Shown here one piece after another: positions 44,765-53,217 of a stretch of DNA of 64,000 nt (the first letter of the stretch is position 1; the number at the start of each line of letters is the position of its first letter). The DNA lies in NCBI RefSeq assembly GCF_013415845.1, contig NZ_CP058907.1, positions 2,790,001-2,854,000 on the forward strand, written 5' to 3'. Made by a program: the position numbers and the translations under genes. The notes below the pieces were generated by a model. It saw nothing but the letters and a program-made list of their open reading frames with translations, made no database searches and was not told the DNA's origin. This DNA comes from Rhodopseudomonas palustris. Its GTDB lineage: Bacteria; Pseudomonadota; Alphaproteobacteria; Rhizobiales; Xanthobacteraceae.

Positions 44765-44781
44765 TTGTTATAACAAATAAT
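44765..44781. promoter_or_regulatory. Palindromic operator candidate for the GntR regulator
   Basis: TTGTTATAACAA (44765-44776) is a perfect 12-bp palindrome 20 bp upstream of the GntR start in an AT-rich island. The 11-mer TAACAAATAAT that begins in it (44771-44781) recurs before the binding-protein gene at 45918-45928. Position and symmetry fit a GntR operator controlling both directions. Confidence 0.65.
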
Positions 44782-44902
44782 ATACAACTAACAAGAGTGG
44801 CTGCGCGCAAGCTGCAGTCACAGAGGGCGAACTGCCCCGCGAGGAAACGCCGTTCGCGCGATTGATCGTTCGAGCGCTCGGCCGAAGGACCAGGAGGGGA
44901 AC

Positions 44903-45904
44903 GTGTCCAGCGAAGCGTTGGCCCGCGCGCGTCGTCGTGCGCCTTTCAAGCCAAGTCAGTCGTTGATCGTTCTCGGTGTGACTCTCGCGCTGTTCGTCGT
45001 GCTCAGCGCCGCGCTTCCCGGGTTCGTCACGCTCGGCAATTTGTTTACCTTGGCCCGCAACATCTCGATTCTCGGCATCCTGGCGCTCGGCATGGCCGTC
45101 GTCGTGATCGGTCGTGGTATCGATCTGTCACAGATCGCGACGCTGGCCTGTTCGAGCGCGATCGCGGTCACCCTGATCAACGGCGGATGGCCGCCGGCCG
45201 CAGCTATCGCCTTCGGTCTCGTACTCGCCATCCTGATCGGCGTCATGAACGGCTATTTCGTCTCCGTGATCGAAATTCCGCCGCTCTTCACAACGCTCGC
45301 ATCCGGTCTGCTGGTGCTCGGGCTCACCCGCGCGCTGGTGGTCCCGCACTACCAGGTGTTCCTACAGCCGGGGCACGAGTTCTTGCTCATGCTAGGCGGA
45401 ACGGTGCTGGGTGGCGTACCGGTGCCGCTGATCGCCTTCGCGATCTGCGCGCTGTTGCTGCATCTGTTCCTGTCGCGCACCGTGATCGGGCGCTTCATCT
45501 ACGCGCATGGCGACAACGCCCAGGCCGCGCGGATGTCCGGTATCGCGACGCGTCCTCTCACCATGATTGAATACGCACTGTCCGCGACCATCGGCTATGT
45601 CGGTGGCATCATCATGGTCGGATCGACCTCGCTGATGCACCTGCAGGTCGTCGAATCCACAATGATCTTCGACGTCATCCTGGTTGTCGTCCTCGGCGGC
45701 ATTAGCCTCGTCGGCGGCCGTGGCAACGTACTCAGCGTGATCGCCGGCACGCTTTTGATCGGCGTGCTGCTGAACGCGATGACGATCATGAATCTCGATA
45801 TCCAGACCCAGGACATCATCAAGGGCGCGGTGCTGCTGCTCGCGATCGTTCTCGACAGCTACATTCATCCGCGCGACGAAGAGACGGCCAAACAGGGCGA
45901 TTAG
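44903..45904 (+). CDS. Sugar-type ABC permease (RbsC-like)
   Basis: A 333-residue membrane protein of the RbsC/BPD_transp_2 family starting at GTG 44903 with AGGAGGGG upstream. The hallmark GRGIDLSQIATLACSSAIAV and the later VVLGGISLVGGRGNVLSVIA are present. It forms a channel, presumably as a heterodimer with the permease half of the fused protein at 47.1-49.2 kb. First gene of the operon controlled by the GntR regulator. Confidence 0.9.
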   Translation: MSSEALARARRRAPFKPSQSLIVLGVTLALFVVLSAALPGFVTLGNLFTLARNISILGILALGMAVVVIGRGIDLSQIATLACSSAIAVTLINGGWPPAAAIAFGLVLAILIGVMNGYFVSVIEIPPLFTTLASGLLVLGLTRALVVPHYQVFLQPGHEFLLMLGGTVLGGVPVPLIAFAICALLLHLFLSRTVIGRFIYAHGDNAQAARMSGIATRPLTMIEYALSATIGYVGGIIMVGSTSLMHLQVVESTMIFDVILVVVLGGISLVGGRGNVLSVIAGTLLIGVLLNAMTIMNLDIQTQDIIKGAVLLLAIVLDSYIHPRDEETAKQGD

Positions 45905-45917
45905 TGCCGCCAGATTC

Positions 45918-45928
45918 TAACAAATAAT
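45918..45928 (+). promoter_or_regulatory. Second copy of the TAACAAATAAT half-site
   Basis: An 11-base exact copy of the half-site in the main operator, 22 bp before the binding-protein start and 14 bp after the permease stop. It may be a second regulator contact within the operon. Chance in AT-rich spacer DNA cannot be ruled out. Confidence 0.4.
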
Positions 45929-45949
45929 GATAGCACCGGGAGGACGACA

Positions 45950-46969
45950 ATGATCAGAAAGAGTGGCGAACACGGGCGCCTGCGCCCAGGAATGCTCGCG
46001 TTGGCGGCGGCCGCGCTGATGTTCGGCAGCAGCCATGCAAGCGCTGCCGATCCGCGCGCCGAACTGCTTCAGAAATTCGAGAAAGCCGTGAAGGGCAAGA
46101 CCGTCGCCTGGGTACCGGTCTGGATGGGCGTTCTCGAGGGCGAGTGGACTCGCGTGATGAAAGCCCACTTCGACGACTACGGGATCAAGATGGTGACGCG
46201 CGATCCGAACATGAAGTCGGACGTGCAGTTGCAGGCGGTGTCGTCGCTGATCAACGAGAAGCCGGACGTGCTGATCGTGCAAAATCCGACGACAACTCTG
46301 CTGGCGCGCGAGCTGAAGCGGGCGATGGACGCCGGCATCAAGGTGATCCAGGTTAACATGGCGTCGAACCAGCTCACCGACGCCTATGTCGGTGCCGACG
46401 TGCCGAAGCTCGGCCGCATGCTAGCCGGCGAGGTCATCAAGGCGTGCGGCGGCGGCAAGGGATCGGGCAAGATCTCGATCCTTCAAGGTGAAGCGACCGC
46501 GGCCTATTCGCTCGACATGGTCAAGGCGGCGATGGAGGTGTTCAAGACCGACCCGTCGATCAAGGTCGTATCCTCGCAGCCGACCAATTGGGATGCCAAC
46601 AAGGCCTCCGACATCACCACCAACGTGCTGCAGCAGAATCCAGACCTTTGCGGAATTTTCAGCGTCTGGGGGCCACAGACGGTCGGCGCGGCGCAGGTCG
46701 TGAAGAACGCCGGTAAGAAGGGCGAGGTGAAGATCTTCGTCGCAAGCGATGGTCAGCCCGCGGATTGCGACATGGTGGAGCAGGGCCTGTTCACCAAGAA
46801 CCTGTCCTACCGCGCCGATACGCAAGGAGAAGCGATCGCCAACGCGGTGCTGACCCTGCTGCAGGACAATAGGCCCGCCGGGACGACCCAGCTCGCCTAC
46901 TACACGACGAACTATTGGGTCTCCAGCAAGGACGATCGTCAATATTGCTTCGTCGTGCCGAAGGAATAG
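45950..46969 (+). CDS. Sugar-type ABC transporter substrate-binding protein
   Basis: A 339-residue periplasmic binding protein with a signal peptide (MLALAAAALMFGSSHASAAD). The mature fold is RbsB-like (Peripla_BP_4): VAWVPVWMGVLEGEWTRVMK, EKPDVLIVQNPTTTLL, KVIQVNMASNQLTDAYVGAD and ILQGEATAAYSLDMVKAAME. The Shine-Dalgarno GGGAGGA precedes ATG 45950. It delivers a sugar, polyol or similar ligand to the two permeases encoded on each side. The ligand is not known; a lactone-related compound is possible given the SMP-30-like domains. Confidence 0.9.
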   Translation: MIRKSGEHGRLRPGMLALAAAALMFGSSHASAADPRAELLQKFEKAVKGKTVAWVPVWMGVLEGEWTRVMKAHFDDYGIKMVTRDPNMKSDVQLQAVSSLINEKPDVLIVQNPTTTLLARELKRAMDAGIKVIQVNMASNQLTDAYVGADVPKLGRMLAGEVIKACGGGKGSGKISILQGEATAAYSLDMVKAAMEVFKTDPSIKVVSSQPTNWDANKASDITTNVLQQNPDLCGIFSVWGPQTVGAAQVVKNAGKKGEVKIFVASDGQPADCDMVEQGLFTKNLSYRADTQGEAIANAVLTLLQDNRPAGTTQLAYYTTNYWVSSKDDRQYCFVVPKE

Positions 46970-47050
46970 CCGGCTCTCTCAGCTTTGTCCCGACATCACG
47001 GGCGCCGTTCCACAGAGGAGCGGCGACCGCTGTCCGAAAGTCCGTGGCTC

Positions 47051-49240
47051 ATGAAGTCCCTACGACGTCTGTGGTATCGCCTTTCGCCCCAGCTGCTGCT
47101 CGGTGAGCTCCTGGAAAAGCGCTGGATGGAGCCGATCGTTCCGTTCACGCTGCTGTTGGTGGTGTTCGTCGCGTTTATCGTGATGATCCCCGGCTACACG
47201 TCGATTCCTCAGCTTCAGCAATTGATGCGCAGTTTTCCGGAGCAGGGCTTCGTGGCGATGGCGATGGCCATTTCCATTCTCTCCGGCGGGCTTGATCTCT
47301 CGGTCGGCGCCGTCTTCGCGATGGCGGATTTCCTGACGCTGTATTTCCTGATGGTCCTGGAGTGGCCGCTGCCGCTCGCGATCGTCGCCGTGATGGGGTG
47401 GGGGGCGTTGATCGGCGCGATCAACGGCGGACTGATCGCCTATGCGAAGACGCGGCCGTTCCTCACCACGATGGTGGTGCTGATCATTCTGCGCGCGGCC
47501 TACAACAAGATCACGGGGCAATACGCCGTCGAACTGGCCTCCGCATCCTCGGACAGCGCGGCGTGGGATTATCTCGGCGGAGGCTTTCTGTTCGGGATCC
47601 CGATCAACATGGTCTGCCTGCTCGTCGTCGGCGTCGTGGCTCATTTTTATCTGACGCGCATCCGCTCGGGTGTCCACATCATGGCAGTCGGCTCCAGCCG
47701 CAAGGCGGCACGCCATGCCGGCATCGACGTGAAATGGTCGCTGTTCATGGCCTACGTGTTGTCCGGCATGATGGCGTCGCTGGCGGGCATTCTCTACGCC
47801 GCCCGGCAGAACAGCGCTGGCACCGACACCGGCGTCGGCTGGGAAGTCAACGCGCTCGCGGCTGCGGTGCTCGGCGGCATCAGCCTGTCGGGCGGACGCG
47901 GCACCATCAGCCGGGCGCTGATGGGTGCCGCCATCATCTTCCTGCTGATCAACGGCCTGGTGCAGCTCGGTACGCACGGCAGCCTGACCACCGCGATCAT
48001 CGGCGCGATCCTGCTCGCGGCCGTGGCCTTCAACGTCAAGTTCGTGAAGAACAAGGGCAAGCTGCTGCAGAAGATCTACGTGACGCCGTCGCTGGTGGAG
48101 TTCGAGCCGCCGGCCTCGATCGCGCGGGACAGCGGCACCGTGTTCGCCGAAAACGATCGGCTGAAGAATGCCGAGGCGATCGCGCTCGACAAGATCGAGG
48201 GGCCGGAAGACATCATCCTCGACGAGGACGATCATCTCTACACGGTGAATCGCAACGGCTCGATCATCCGGTTTCTCGCACCGGACTACGAGGTACGCGA
48301 GGAATTCGCTCGTATCGGCGGCCGACCGCTCGGGATGGCGCTCGACCGCGAGAAGAACATTCTGGTCTGCGTAGCCGGCATGGGCGTCTATGGCGTGAAA
48401 CCCGACCGCACCGTGTTCAAGGTCACCGACGAGACCAATAGGACCTGGTATCGCTTCAAGGACGACTCGCGGCTGTGGCTCGCCGACGATCTCGACGTTG
48501 CTCCAGACGGCAAGATCTATTTCAGCGACGCGACCACGCGCTACGACCTTTCGGATTGGGCGCTGGACGGCTTCGAAGGGCGGGGCAACGGGCGCATCGT
48601 TTGCCACGATCCGGCGACGGGTAAGACCAACACCGTCCTGTCAAATCTGGCCTTCCCGAACGGCGTATGCGTGTCTCACGACGGTCGTTCGGTGCTGTGG
48701 GTCTCGACGTGGCTCTGCCGCATCTATCGCTACTGGATCGCTGGCGAGAAGGCAGGCCAGCTGGAGCTGTTGGTCGACAATCTGCCGGGCTATCCGGACA
48801 ACGTGAATCGCGCCTCCGACGGGACCTATTGGCTCGCGCTCGTGGGCATAAGGTCGCCGGTCTACGATTTGGCGATGGCGGACCCTGCCTTCCGCACGCG
48901 GATGGTGAAGCAGATCCCGCCGGACGAGTGGATGTGCCCCGGCATTAACAACGGCTGCGTCATCAAGTTCGACGATACCGGCCGCGTCCTGGAATCACTC
49001 TGGGATCCGGGCGGGCGTTCGCATCCGACGATCACCTCGATGCGCGAACACAAAGGCTATCTCTACATCGGCGGTCTCGAGAACAACCGTATTGGTCGTG
49101 TGAAATTGCCGAACGCCGACGTCAACTGGACCGGTTGGACTTCCTACTGGGCGTCGAGCGTCAACAGTTATCCTGACGCCGAAGCGAGCAACGTCCATCG
49201 GATTTCTGCAGCGAGGGCGAAGTATGTCTCTGGCGCGTGA
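47051..49240 (+). CDS. Fusion of RbsC-like ABC permease and SMP-30/strictosidine-synthase-like domain
   Basis: About 729 residues. Residues 1-330 form a complete RbsC-type permease (GGLDLSVGAVFAMADFLTLY, VLGGISLSGGRGTISRALMG). After a short linker, residues 373-729 form a beta-propeller of the SMP-30/gluconolactonase/strictosidine-synthase-like group (EGPEDIILDEDDHLYTVNRN, DDLDVAPDGKIYFSDAT, FPNGVCVSHDGRSVLWVSTW, NRASDGTYWLALVG). RbsC-type permeases have both ends in the cytoplasm, so the propeller should be cytoplasmic and could act on the substrate as it enters. The start is ATG 47051; 46985 is also open. The reading frame is continuous with no sign of a frameshift, and the last 17 bases overlap the next gene. 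Confidence 0.88.
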   Translation: MKSLRRLWYRLSPQLLLGELLEKRWMEPIVPFTLLLVVFVAFIVMIPGYTSIPQLQQLMRSFPEQGFVAMAMAISILSGGLDLSVGAVFAMADFLTLYFLMVLEWPLPLAIVAVMGWGALIGAINGGLIAYAKTRPFLTTMVVLIILRAAYNKITGQYAVELASASSDSAAWDYLGGGFLFGIPINMVCLLVVGVVAHFYLTRIRSGVHIMAVGSSRKAARHAGIDVKWSLFMAYVLSGMMASLAGILYAARQNSAGTDTGVGWEVNALAAAVLGGISLSGGRGTISRALMGAAIIFLLINGLVQLGTHGSLTTAIIGAILLAAVAFNVKFVKNKGKLLQKIYVTPSLVEFEPPASIARDSGTVFAENDRLKNAEAIALDKIEGPEDIILDEDDHLYTVNRNGSIIRFLAPDYEVREEFARIGGRPLGMALDREKNILVCVAGMGVYGVKPDRTVFKVTDETNRTWYRFKDDSRLWLADDLDVAPDGKIYFSDATTRYDLSDWALDGFEGRGNGRIVCHDPATGKTNTVLSNLAFPNGVCVSHDGRSVLWVSTWLCRIYRYWIAGEKAGQLELLVDNLPGYPDNVNRASDGTYWLALVGIRSPVYDLAMADPAFRTRMVKQIPPDEWMCPGINNGCVIKFDDTGRVLESLWDPGGRSHPTITSMREHKGYLYIGGLENNRIGRVKLPNADVNWTGWTSYWASSVNSYPDAEASNVHRISAARAKYVSGA

Positions 49241-50339
49241 CATCATCGACCGCATTTTCCATCCGAATCGCGATGTTCACGCGATCCCAGTGCTGGATGG
49301 AAACTTCTCACCGAACGAGCGCCTCGACCGCGCGCTTGTTCTCGGCGAGCCATTCGATGCTCCGGACGCGCTCGCGCTCGACAGCAGCGGCACGCTTTAT
49401 GTGTCGAGCGGTCGAACCATTCAGGCGTGCCACGGGCCCGACTTCGCTGAGCGACGGACCTTCGCGACGTTCGACGTGGATGTCGGCGCTTTGGCGTGGT
49501 TCACGTCGACAGGACTCGTCGCCGCTTTGTCGGGGATGGGGATCGTATCCCTGACGGCAGAGGGAGAGATAGCCGCGCGCTTGACGAGTGTAGCGGGCGA
49601 GCAGCTGCGATCCGTGACTGCGCTGGCGATCGCAGACGACGGCCTGATCTATATCGCCGATGGTTCGCGGCACAATCCCGCCGCCGAATGGCACCGGGAT
49701 CTGCTCGAGAAGCGGGCACCATCCGGCCGGATCATTGTCTGCGATCGACAACTTTCAGATGCCCGCATTCTGGCCGACGGCCTCGATTGGCCCGCGGGAC
49801 TCGTCGTGTCTCATGACGGTCGCAGCCTGCTGGTCACAGAGGCCTGGGCGCATCGGCTGAGCGCGCTGGCTCTCGACGGAGGAACTCAGCGCGCGCTGGT
49901 GACGAACTTCGCCGGCTATCCGTGCCGGATCTCGCGCGGCTCGCGGGGCGATTACTGGCTCGCGTTCTTCGGCTTGCGCACGCAATTGATGGAGTTCGTG
50001 CTGCGCGAGGACGCATTCCGCATGCGGATGCTCGAAGCCGTCGAGCCGCATCTGTGGATCGGCCCGCGGCTCGGCGGCACGGCCGACTATCGCGAGGCGA
50101 TGCAAATCGGGCGGATCAAAAAGCTCGGCATCCAGAAACCCTGGGCGCCGCCGCGGTCTTACGGCCTTGTCGCCCGCATCGGAACGGACGGTGCGGCGCG
50201 CGAGAGCTATCACAGCCGTACGTCCGGAGAGGTGCACGGTATCACGGCAGCGTTGGCGGATCTCGCGGGGCAGGTCTTCGCCGTGTCGAAGGGGCACGGC
50301 AAGTTGATCAGACTGCCCACCGGCCCCGTGTTCGAGTAG
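49224..50339 (+). CDS. SMP-30/strictosidine-synthase-like beta-propeller protein
   Basis: A 371-residue protein related to the C-terminal half of the upstream fusion, with which it shares FDAPDALALDSSGTLYVSSG, LDWPAGLVVSHDGRSLLVTE and SRGSRGDYWLAFFGLRTQ. It starts inside the fusion gene (17-base overlap), so translation is coupled. No signal peptide is visible, placing it in the cytoplasm. Family members are calcium-dependent lactonases or strictosidine-synthase-like proteins. The two propellers may form a heterodimer or act in sequence on the imported compound; neither is proven. Confidence 0.85.
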   Translation: MSLARDIIDRIFHPNRDVHAIPVLDGNFSPNERLDRALVLGEPFDAPDALALDSSGTLYVSSGRTIQACHGPDFAERRTFATFDVDVGALAWFTSTGLVAALSGMGIVSLTAEGEIAARLTSVAGEQLRSVTALAIADDGLIYIADGSRHNPAAEWHRDLLEKRAPSGRIIVCDRQLSDARILADGLDWPAGLVVSHDGRSLLVTEAWAHRLSALALDGGTQRALVTNFAGYPCRISRGSRGDYWLAFFGLRTQLMEFVLREDAFRMRMLEAVEPHLWIGPRLGGTADYREAMQIGRIKKLGIQKPWAPPRSYGLVARIGTDGAARESYHSRTSGEVHGITAALADLAGQVFAVSKGHGKLIRLPTGPVFE

Positions 50340-50348
50340 GAGGACGCC

Positions 50349-51890
50349 ATGAGCTCTATCGAGATTGCTCCGGTCCTGCAAATCGCCGCAGGAAGCAAGG
50401 TGTACAGCGGCGTTCACGCGATCGACAAGGTCGACTTCACGCTCCGTCCCGGCGAGATCCATGCCTTGCTGGGCGAGAACGGCGCCGGCAAATCCACCTT
50501 GTGCAAGGCGATTGCGGGGGCCATCAAGCTGACCTCCGGCGACTACTATCTCGGCGGCGAGAAAGTATCGTTTTCGTCGCCGGGCGAGGCTTTAGCGCAA
50601 GGCGTGGCGATGGTCTACCAGGAAACCAGCCTGGTCCCATCGATGACCGTGGCGCAGAATCTCGAACTCGGGATGGAGAAGTGGTTCACCGTCTACCGCA
50701 AGATCAACATCGCCGCGCAGCAGTCACAACAGGCCCTGAATTTCAATGTCGATCCGCTCGCACTTGTGGAAACGCTTGGCACCGCGAAGCGGCAGATGGT
50801 GGAGATTGCGCGCGCCGTTCGTCACAATGCGCGCGTCATCGTGTTCGACGAGCCAACCGCCAGCCTGACGCCGGAAGAAATCCAGCATCTCTTTCACCTT
50901 CTGAACAGTTTGCGTGCGAAGGGCGTAGGCGTCATCTTCATCTCGCACGCGCTGGAGGAAGCGCTGAAGATTGCCGACCGGATCACGATCCTGCGCGACG
51001 GAAAGCTGGTGCATACCGGGCCGGCGAGCGAACTCGATCGCCCGAAAATCGTCCGGATGATGGTGGGCCGCGACGTGGCCAGCAGCCACTACGCGGCCGC
51101 GGAAATCGCCGGTGACGCGGCGCTTCCAGTGGCTCCGGCCGAAACACCGGCCGAGCGCAAGCGCGTGCTGGCGGTCGAGAACGTGACGATGGGCAACGTC
51201 GTCAAGAATATGTCGTTCTCGGTCTATGAGGGTGAGGTCGTCGGCATCGCGGGCCTCGTCGGCTCCGGCCGAACCGAAATTGCGCACATCATCTGCGGCG
51301 CGCGCAAACGCAACTTCCTGCGCGGCGGGCTGGTCTATCTCAACGGCAAGCCGATCCGCTATCGCGTGCCGCGTCAGGCGATCCGCGACGGCATCGTCTA
51401 CATCACCGAAGACCGCAAACTCGACGGCTTCTTCGAAACCATGACAGCGGACGACAACATTTATCTCGGCTATCTCGCCTCACCCAAGGGGCGCAGCTGG
51501 TTCTATTCGCTGAAGAAGCGCAAGCAAGTCGCCGACCGCTGGGTCAAGGCGCTGTCGATTTCGGCGCTCAAGCGCAGTCTGAAGATCATCGAATATTCAG
51601 GCGGCAACCAGCAGAAGGTGGTGGTCGCAAAGTCGCTGGCGCAGGAGCCCTCCTTGGTGATCTTCGACGAACCGACGCGCGGCGTCGACGTCGGCGCTAT
51701 CCCGCAGATCCATGCGTCGATCCGCGAACTTGCCAAGAGCGGCAAGGCGGTCGTCGTGATTTCCTCCTATCTACCCGAAGTGCTGGCTCTGTCCGATCGC
51801 GTGCTGGTGGCCCGCGGCGGACGGATCGTCGAGGAGATGCCTGCGTCCGAGGCGACGGAAGAAAAGATTATGTACGCCGCGATTCACTGA
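50349..51890 (+). CDS. Two-cassette sugar-type ABC ATPase (RbsA/MglA-like)
   Basis: A 513-residue ATPase with two cassettes. The first has Walker A GENGAGKST (42-50), a signature region that is diverged (GTAKRQMVEIARAV) and Walker B VIVFDEPTASLT. The second has the usual degenerate Walker A GLVGSGRTE near 300, EYSGGNQQKVVVAKSLA and LVIFDEPTRGVD. The family pattern is normal for RbsA. It lies 9 bp after the propeller gene and energises the two permeases of this operon. A GC hairpin follows the stop. Confidence 0.92.
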   Translation: MSSIEIAPVLQIAAGSKVYSGVHAIDKVDFTLRPGEIHALLGENGAGKSTLCKAIAGAIKLTSGDYYLGGEKVSFSSPGEALAQGVAMVYQETSLVPSMTVAQNLELGMEKWFTVYRKINIAAQQSQQALNFNVDPLALVETLGTAKRQMVEIARAVRHNARVIVFDEPTASLTPEEIQHLFHLLNSLRAKGVGVIFISHALEEALKIADRITILRDGKLVHTGPASELDRPKIVRMMVGRDVASSHYAAAEIAGDAALPVAPAETPAERKRVLAVENVTMGNVVKNMSFSVYEGEVVGIAGLVGSGRTEIAHIICGARKRNFLRGGLVYLNGKPIRYRVPRQAIRDGIVYITEDRKLDGFFETMTADDNIYLGYLASPKGRSWFYSLKKRKQVADRWVKALSISALKRSLKIIEYSGGNQQKVVVAKSLAQEPSLVIFDEPTRGVDVGAIPQIHASIRELAKSGKAVVVISSYLPEVLALSDRVLVARGGRIVEEMPASEATEEKIMYAAIH

Positions 51891-51892
51891 AC

Positions 51893-51910
51893 GAGGGCGA
51901 ACCCGCCCTC
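51893..51910 (+). terminator. Hairpin after the ABC ATPase gene
   Basis: GAGGGCG / CGCCCTC, 7-bp perfect stem with a 4-base loop, three bases after the ATPase stop and 27 bp before the acyl-CoA dehydrogenase start. The following bases are only moderately T-rich, so it is likely a partial terminator or mRNA stabiliser. Confidence 0.5.
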
Positions 51911-51937
51911 TGCCTTTCAAGCTCTTTGTGAGAAGCC

Positions 51938-53149
51938 ATGCTATATCCCGAGTCCGAGCGCGTCACCGCCGTCAAGCACCGCCTGTTGTCCTTTATGGAC
52001 CGTCACATCTATCCGAACGAGGCGCGTTTCTACCAGGAGGCGGAGGAACTCGGCCCCTGGAAGGTCTATCCGACTGTCGAGGAACTCAAGCCGCTTGCGC
52101 GCGAGGAAGGGCTCTGGAATCTGTTTCTGCCCGACAGCGAGCACGGCGCGGGTCTTACCAATCTAGAATATGCCAGCTTGTGCGAAGTGATGGGGCGGTC
52201 GCATCTCGCGCCCGAGGTGTTCAATTGTTCGGCTCCGGACACTGGAAATATGGAAGTGCTGGCACGCTACGGCACCGCCGAACATCAGGAGCGCTGGCTG
52301 AAACCGCTACTGGCCGGGGAAATTAGGTCGTGCTTCGCGATGACCGAACCCGCGGTCGCGTCCAGCGACGCCACTAATATCGAGAGCCGCATCGTGCGCG
52401 AAGGCGACAGTTACGTCATCAACGGGCGCAAATGGTACACGACTAATGCCACCGATCCACGCTGCAAGATCTGCATCTTCATGGGTAAGACCGATCCGGA
52501 AAATCCGAACAGGCATCAGCAGCAATCCATGATCCTAGTGCCGATGGATACGCCTGGCGTAGAAGTGCTTCGTCCAATTCCAGTGTTCGGTTTCTATGGC
52601 GTTCCCGACCGCGCGTCCGAAGTCGTGTTCCGTGACGTGCGGGTGCCGGCATCGAATATTCTGTTGGGCGAGGGGCGTGGGTTTGAAATCGCGCAGGGCC
52701 GCTTGGGACCGGGGCGGATTCACCACTGCATGCGGTTGATCGGGCTCGCCGAGCGAACGCTGGAAAAGCTGTGCCGGCGTGCGGCCAGCCGCATCGCATT
52801 CGGCAAGCCGGTCTCGGAGCAGACCGTGACGCAGGAGCGAATCGCTGAATCGCGCATCATGATCGAGCAGGCTCGGCTGCTCACGCTCAATGCGGCCCAT
52901 GCGATGGACACCGTCGGCAACAAGGTCGCTAAGACCGAAATTGCCATGATCAAGGTCGCGGTCCCGAACATGGCCTGCCAGGTGATCGACTGGGCCATCC
53001 AGGCGCACGGCGGCGGCGGCACGAGCAACGATTTCGGCCTGACGGCCGCGTACGCGACCGCGCGCCTGCTACGCCTGGCCGATGGTCCGGACGAAGTCCA
53101 CCGCAACCAAATTGCCCGGCAGGAACTGAAGAAACATTCGAATAAATAG
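51938..53149 (+). CDS. Acyl-CoA dehydrogenase-family flavoenzyme
   Basis: A 403-residue acyl-CoA dehydrogenase, close to the ACAD10/11-like bacterial group. FAD/substrate marks: [45 protein letters not shown] and IQAHGGGG. The C-terminal [14 protein letters not shown] holds the likely catalytic-base Glu position. It dehydrogenates an acyl-CoA at the alpha-beta position, passing electrons to ETF. ACAD10/11-type genes are often beside an aminoglycoside-phosphotransferase-like kinase; none is found here, and the conserved chromosome seems to stop just after this gene. Probably cotranscribed at reduced level with the ABC operon. Confidence 0.9.
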   Translation: MLYPESERVTAVKHRLLSFMDRHIYPNEARFYQEAEELGPWKVYPTVEELKPLAREEGLWNLFLPDSEHGAGLTNLEYASLCEVMGRSHLAPEVFNCSAPDTGNMEVLARYGTAEHQERWLKPLLAGEIRSCFAMTEPAVASSDATNIESRIVREGDSYVINGRKWYTTNATDPRCKICIFMGKTDPENPNRHQQQSMILVPMDTPGVEVLRPIPVFGFYGVPDRASEVVFRDVRVPASNILLGEGRGFEIAQGRLGPGRIHHCMRLIGLAERTLEKLCRRAASRIAFGKPVSEQTVTQERIAESRIMIEQARLLTLNAAHAMDTVGNKVAKTEIAMIKVAVPNMACQVIDWAIQAHGGGGTSNDFGLTAAYATARLLRLADGPDEVHRNQIARQELKKHSNK

Positions 53150-53217
53150 TTTCGTCCGGGCGAAGTATGCTCAAGCGGAGGTTCTTGTTGTATCTACGGC
53201 AGAAAGGACCGCTGAGT

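Noticed and set aside
47060..48607. 515-codon open frame opposite the permease fusion
   Set aside because: Low-complexity Arg/His/Asp/Gln translation typical of antisense to high-GC genes.
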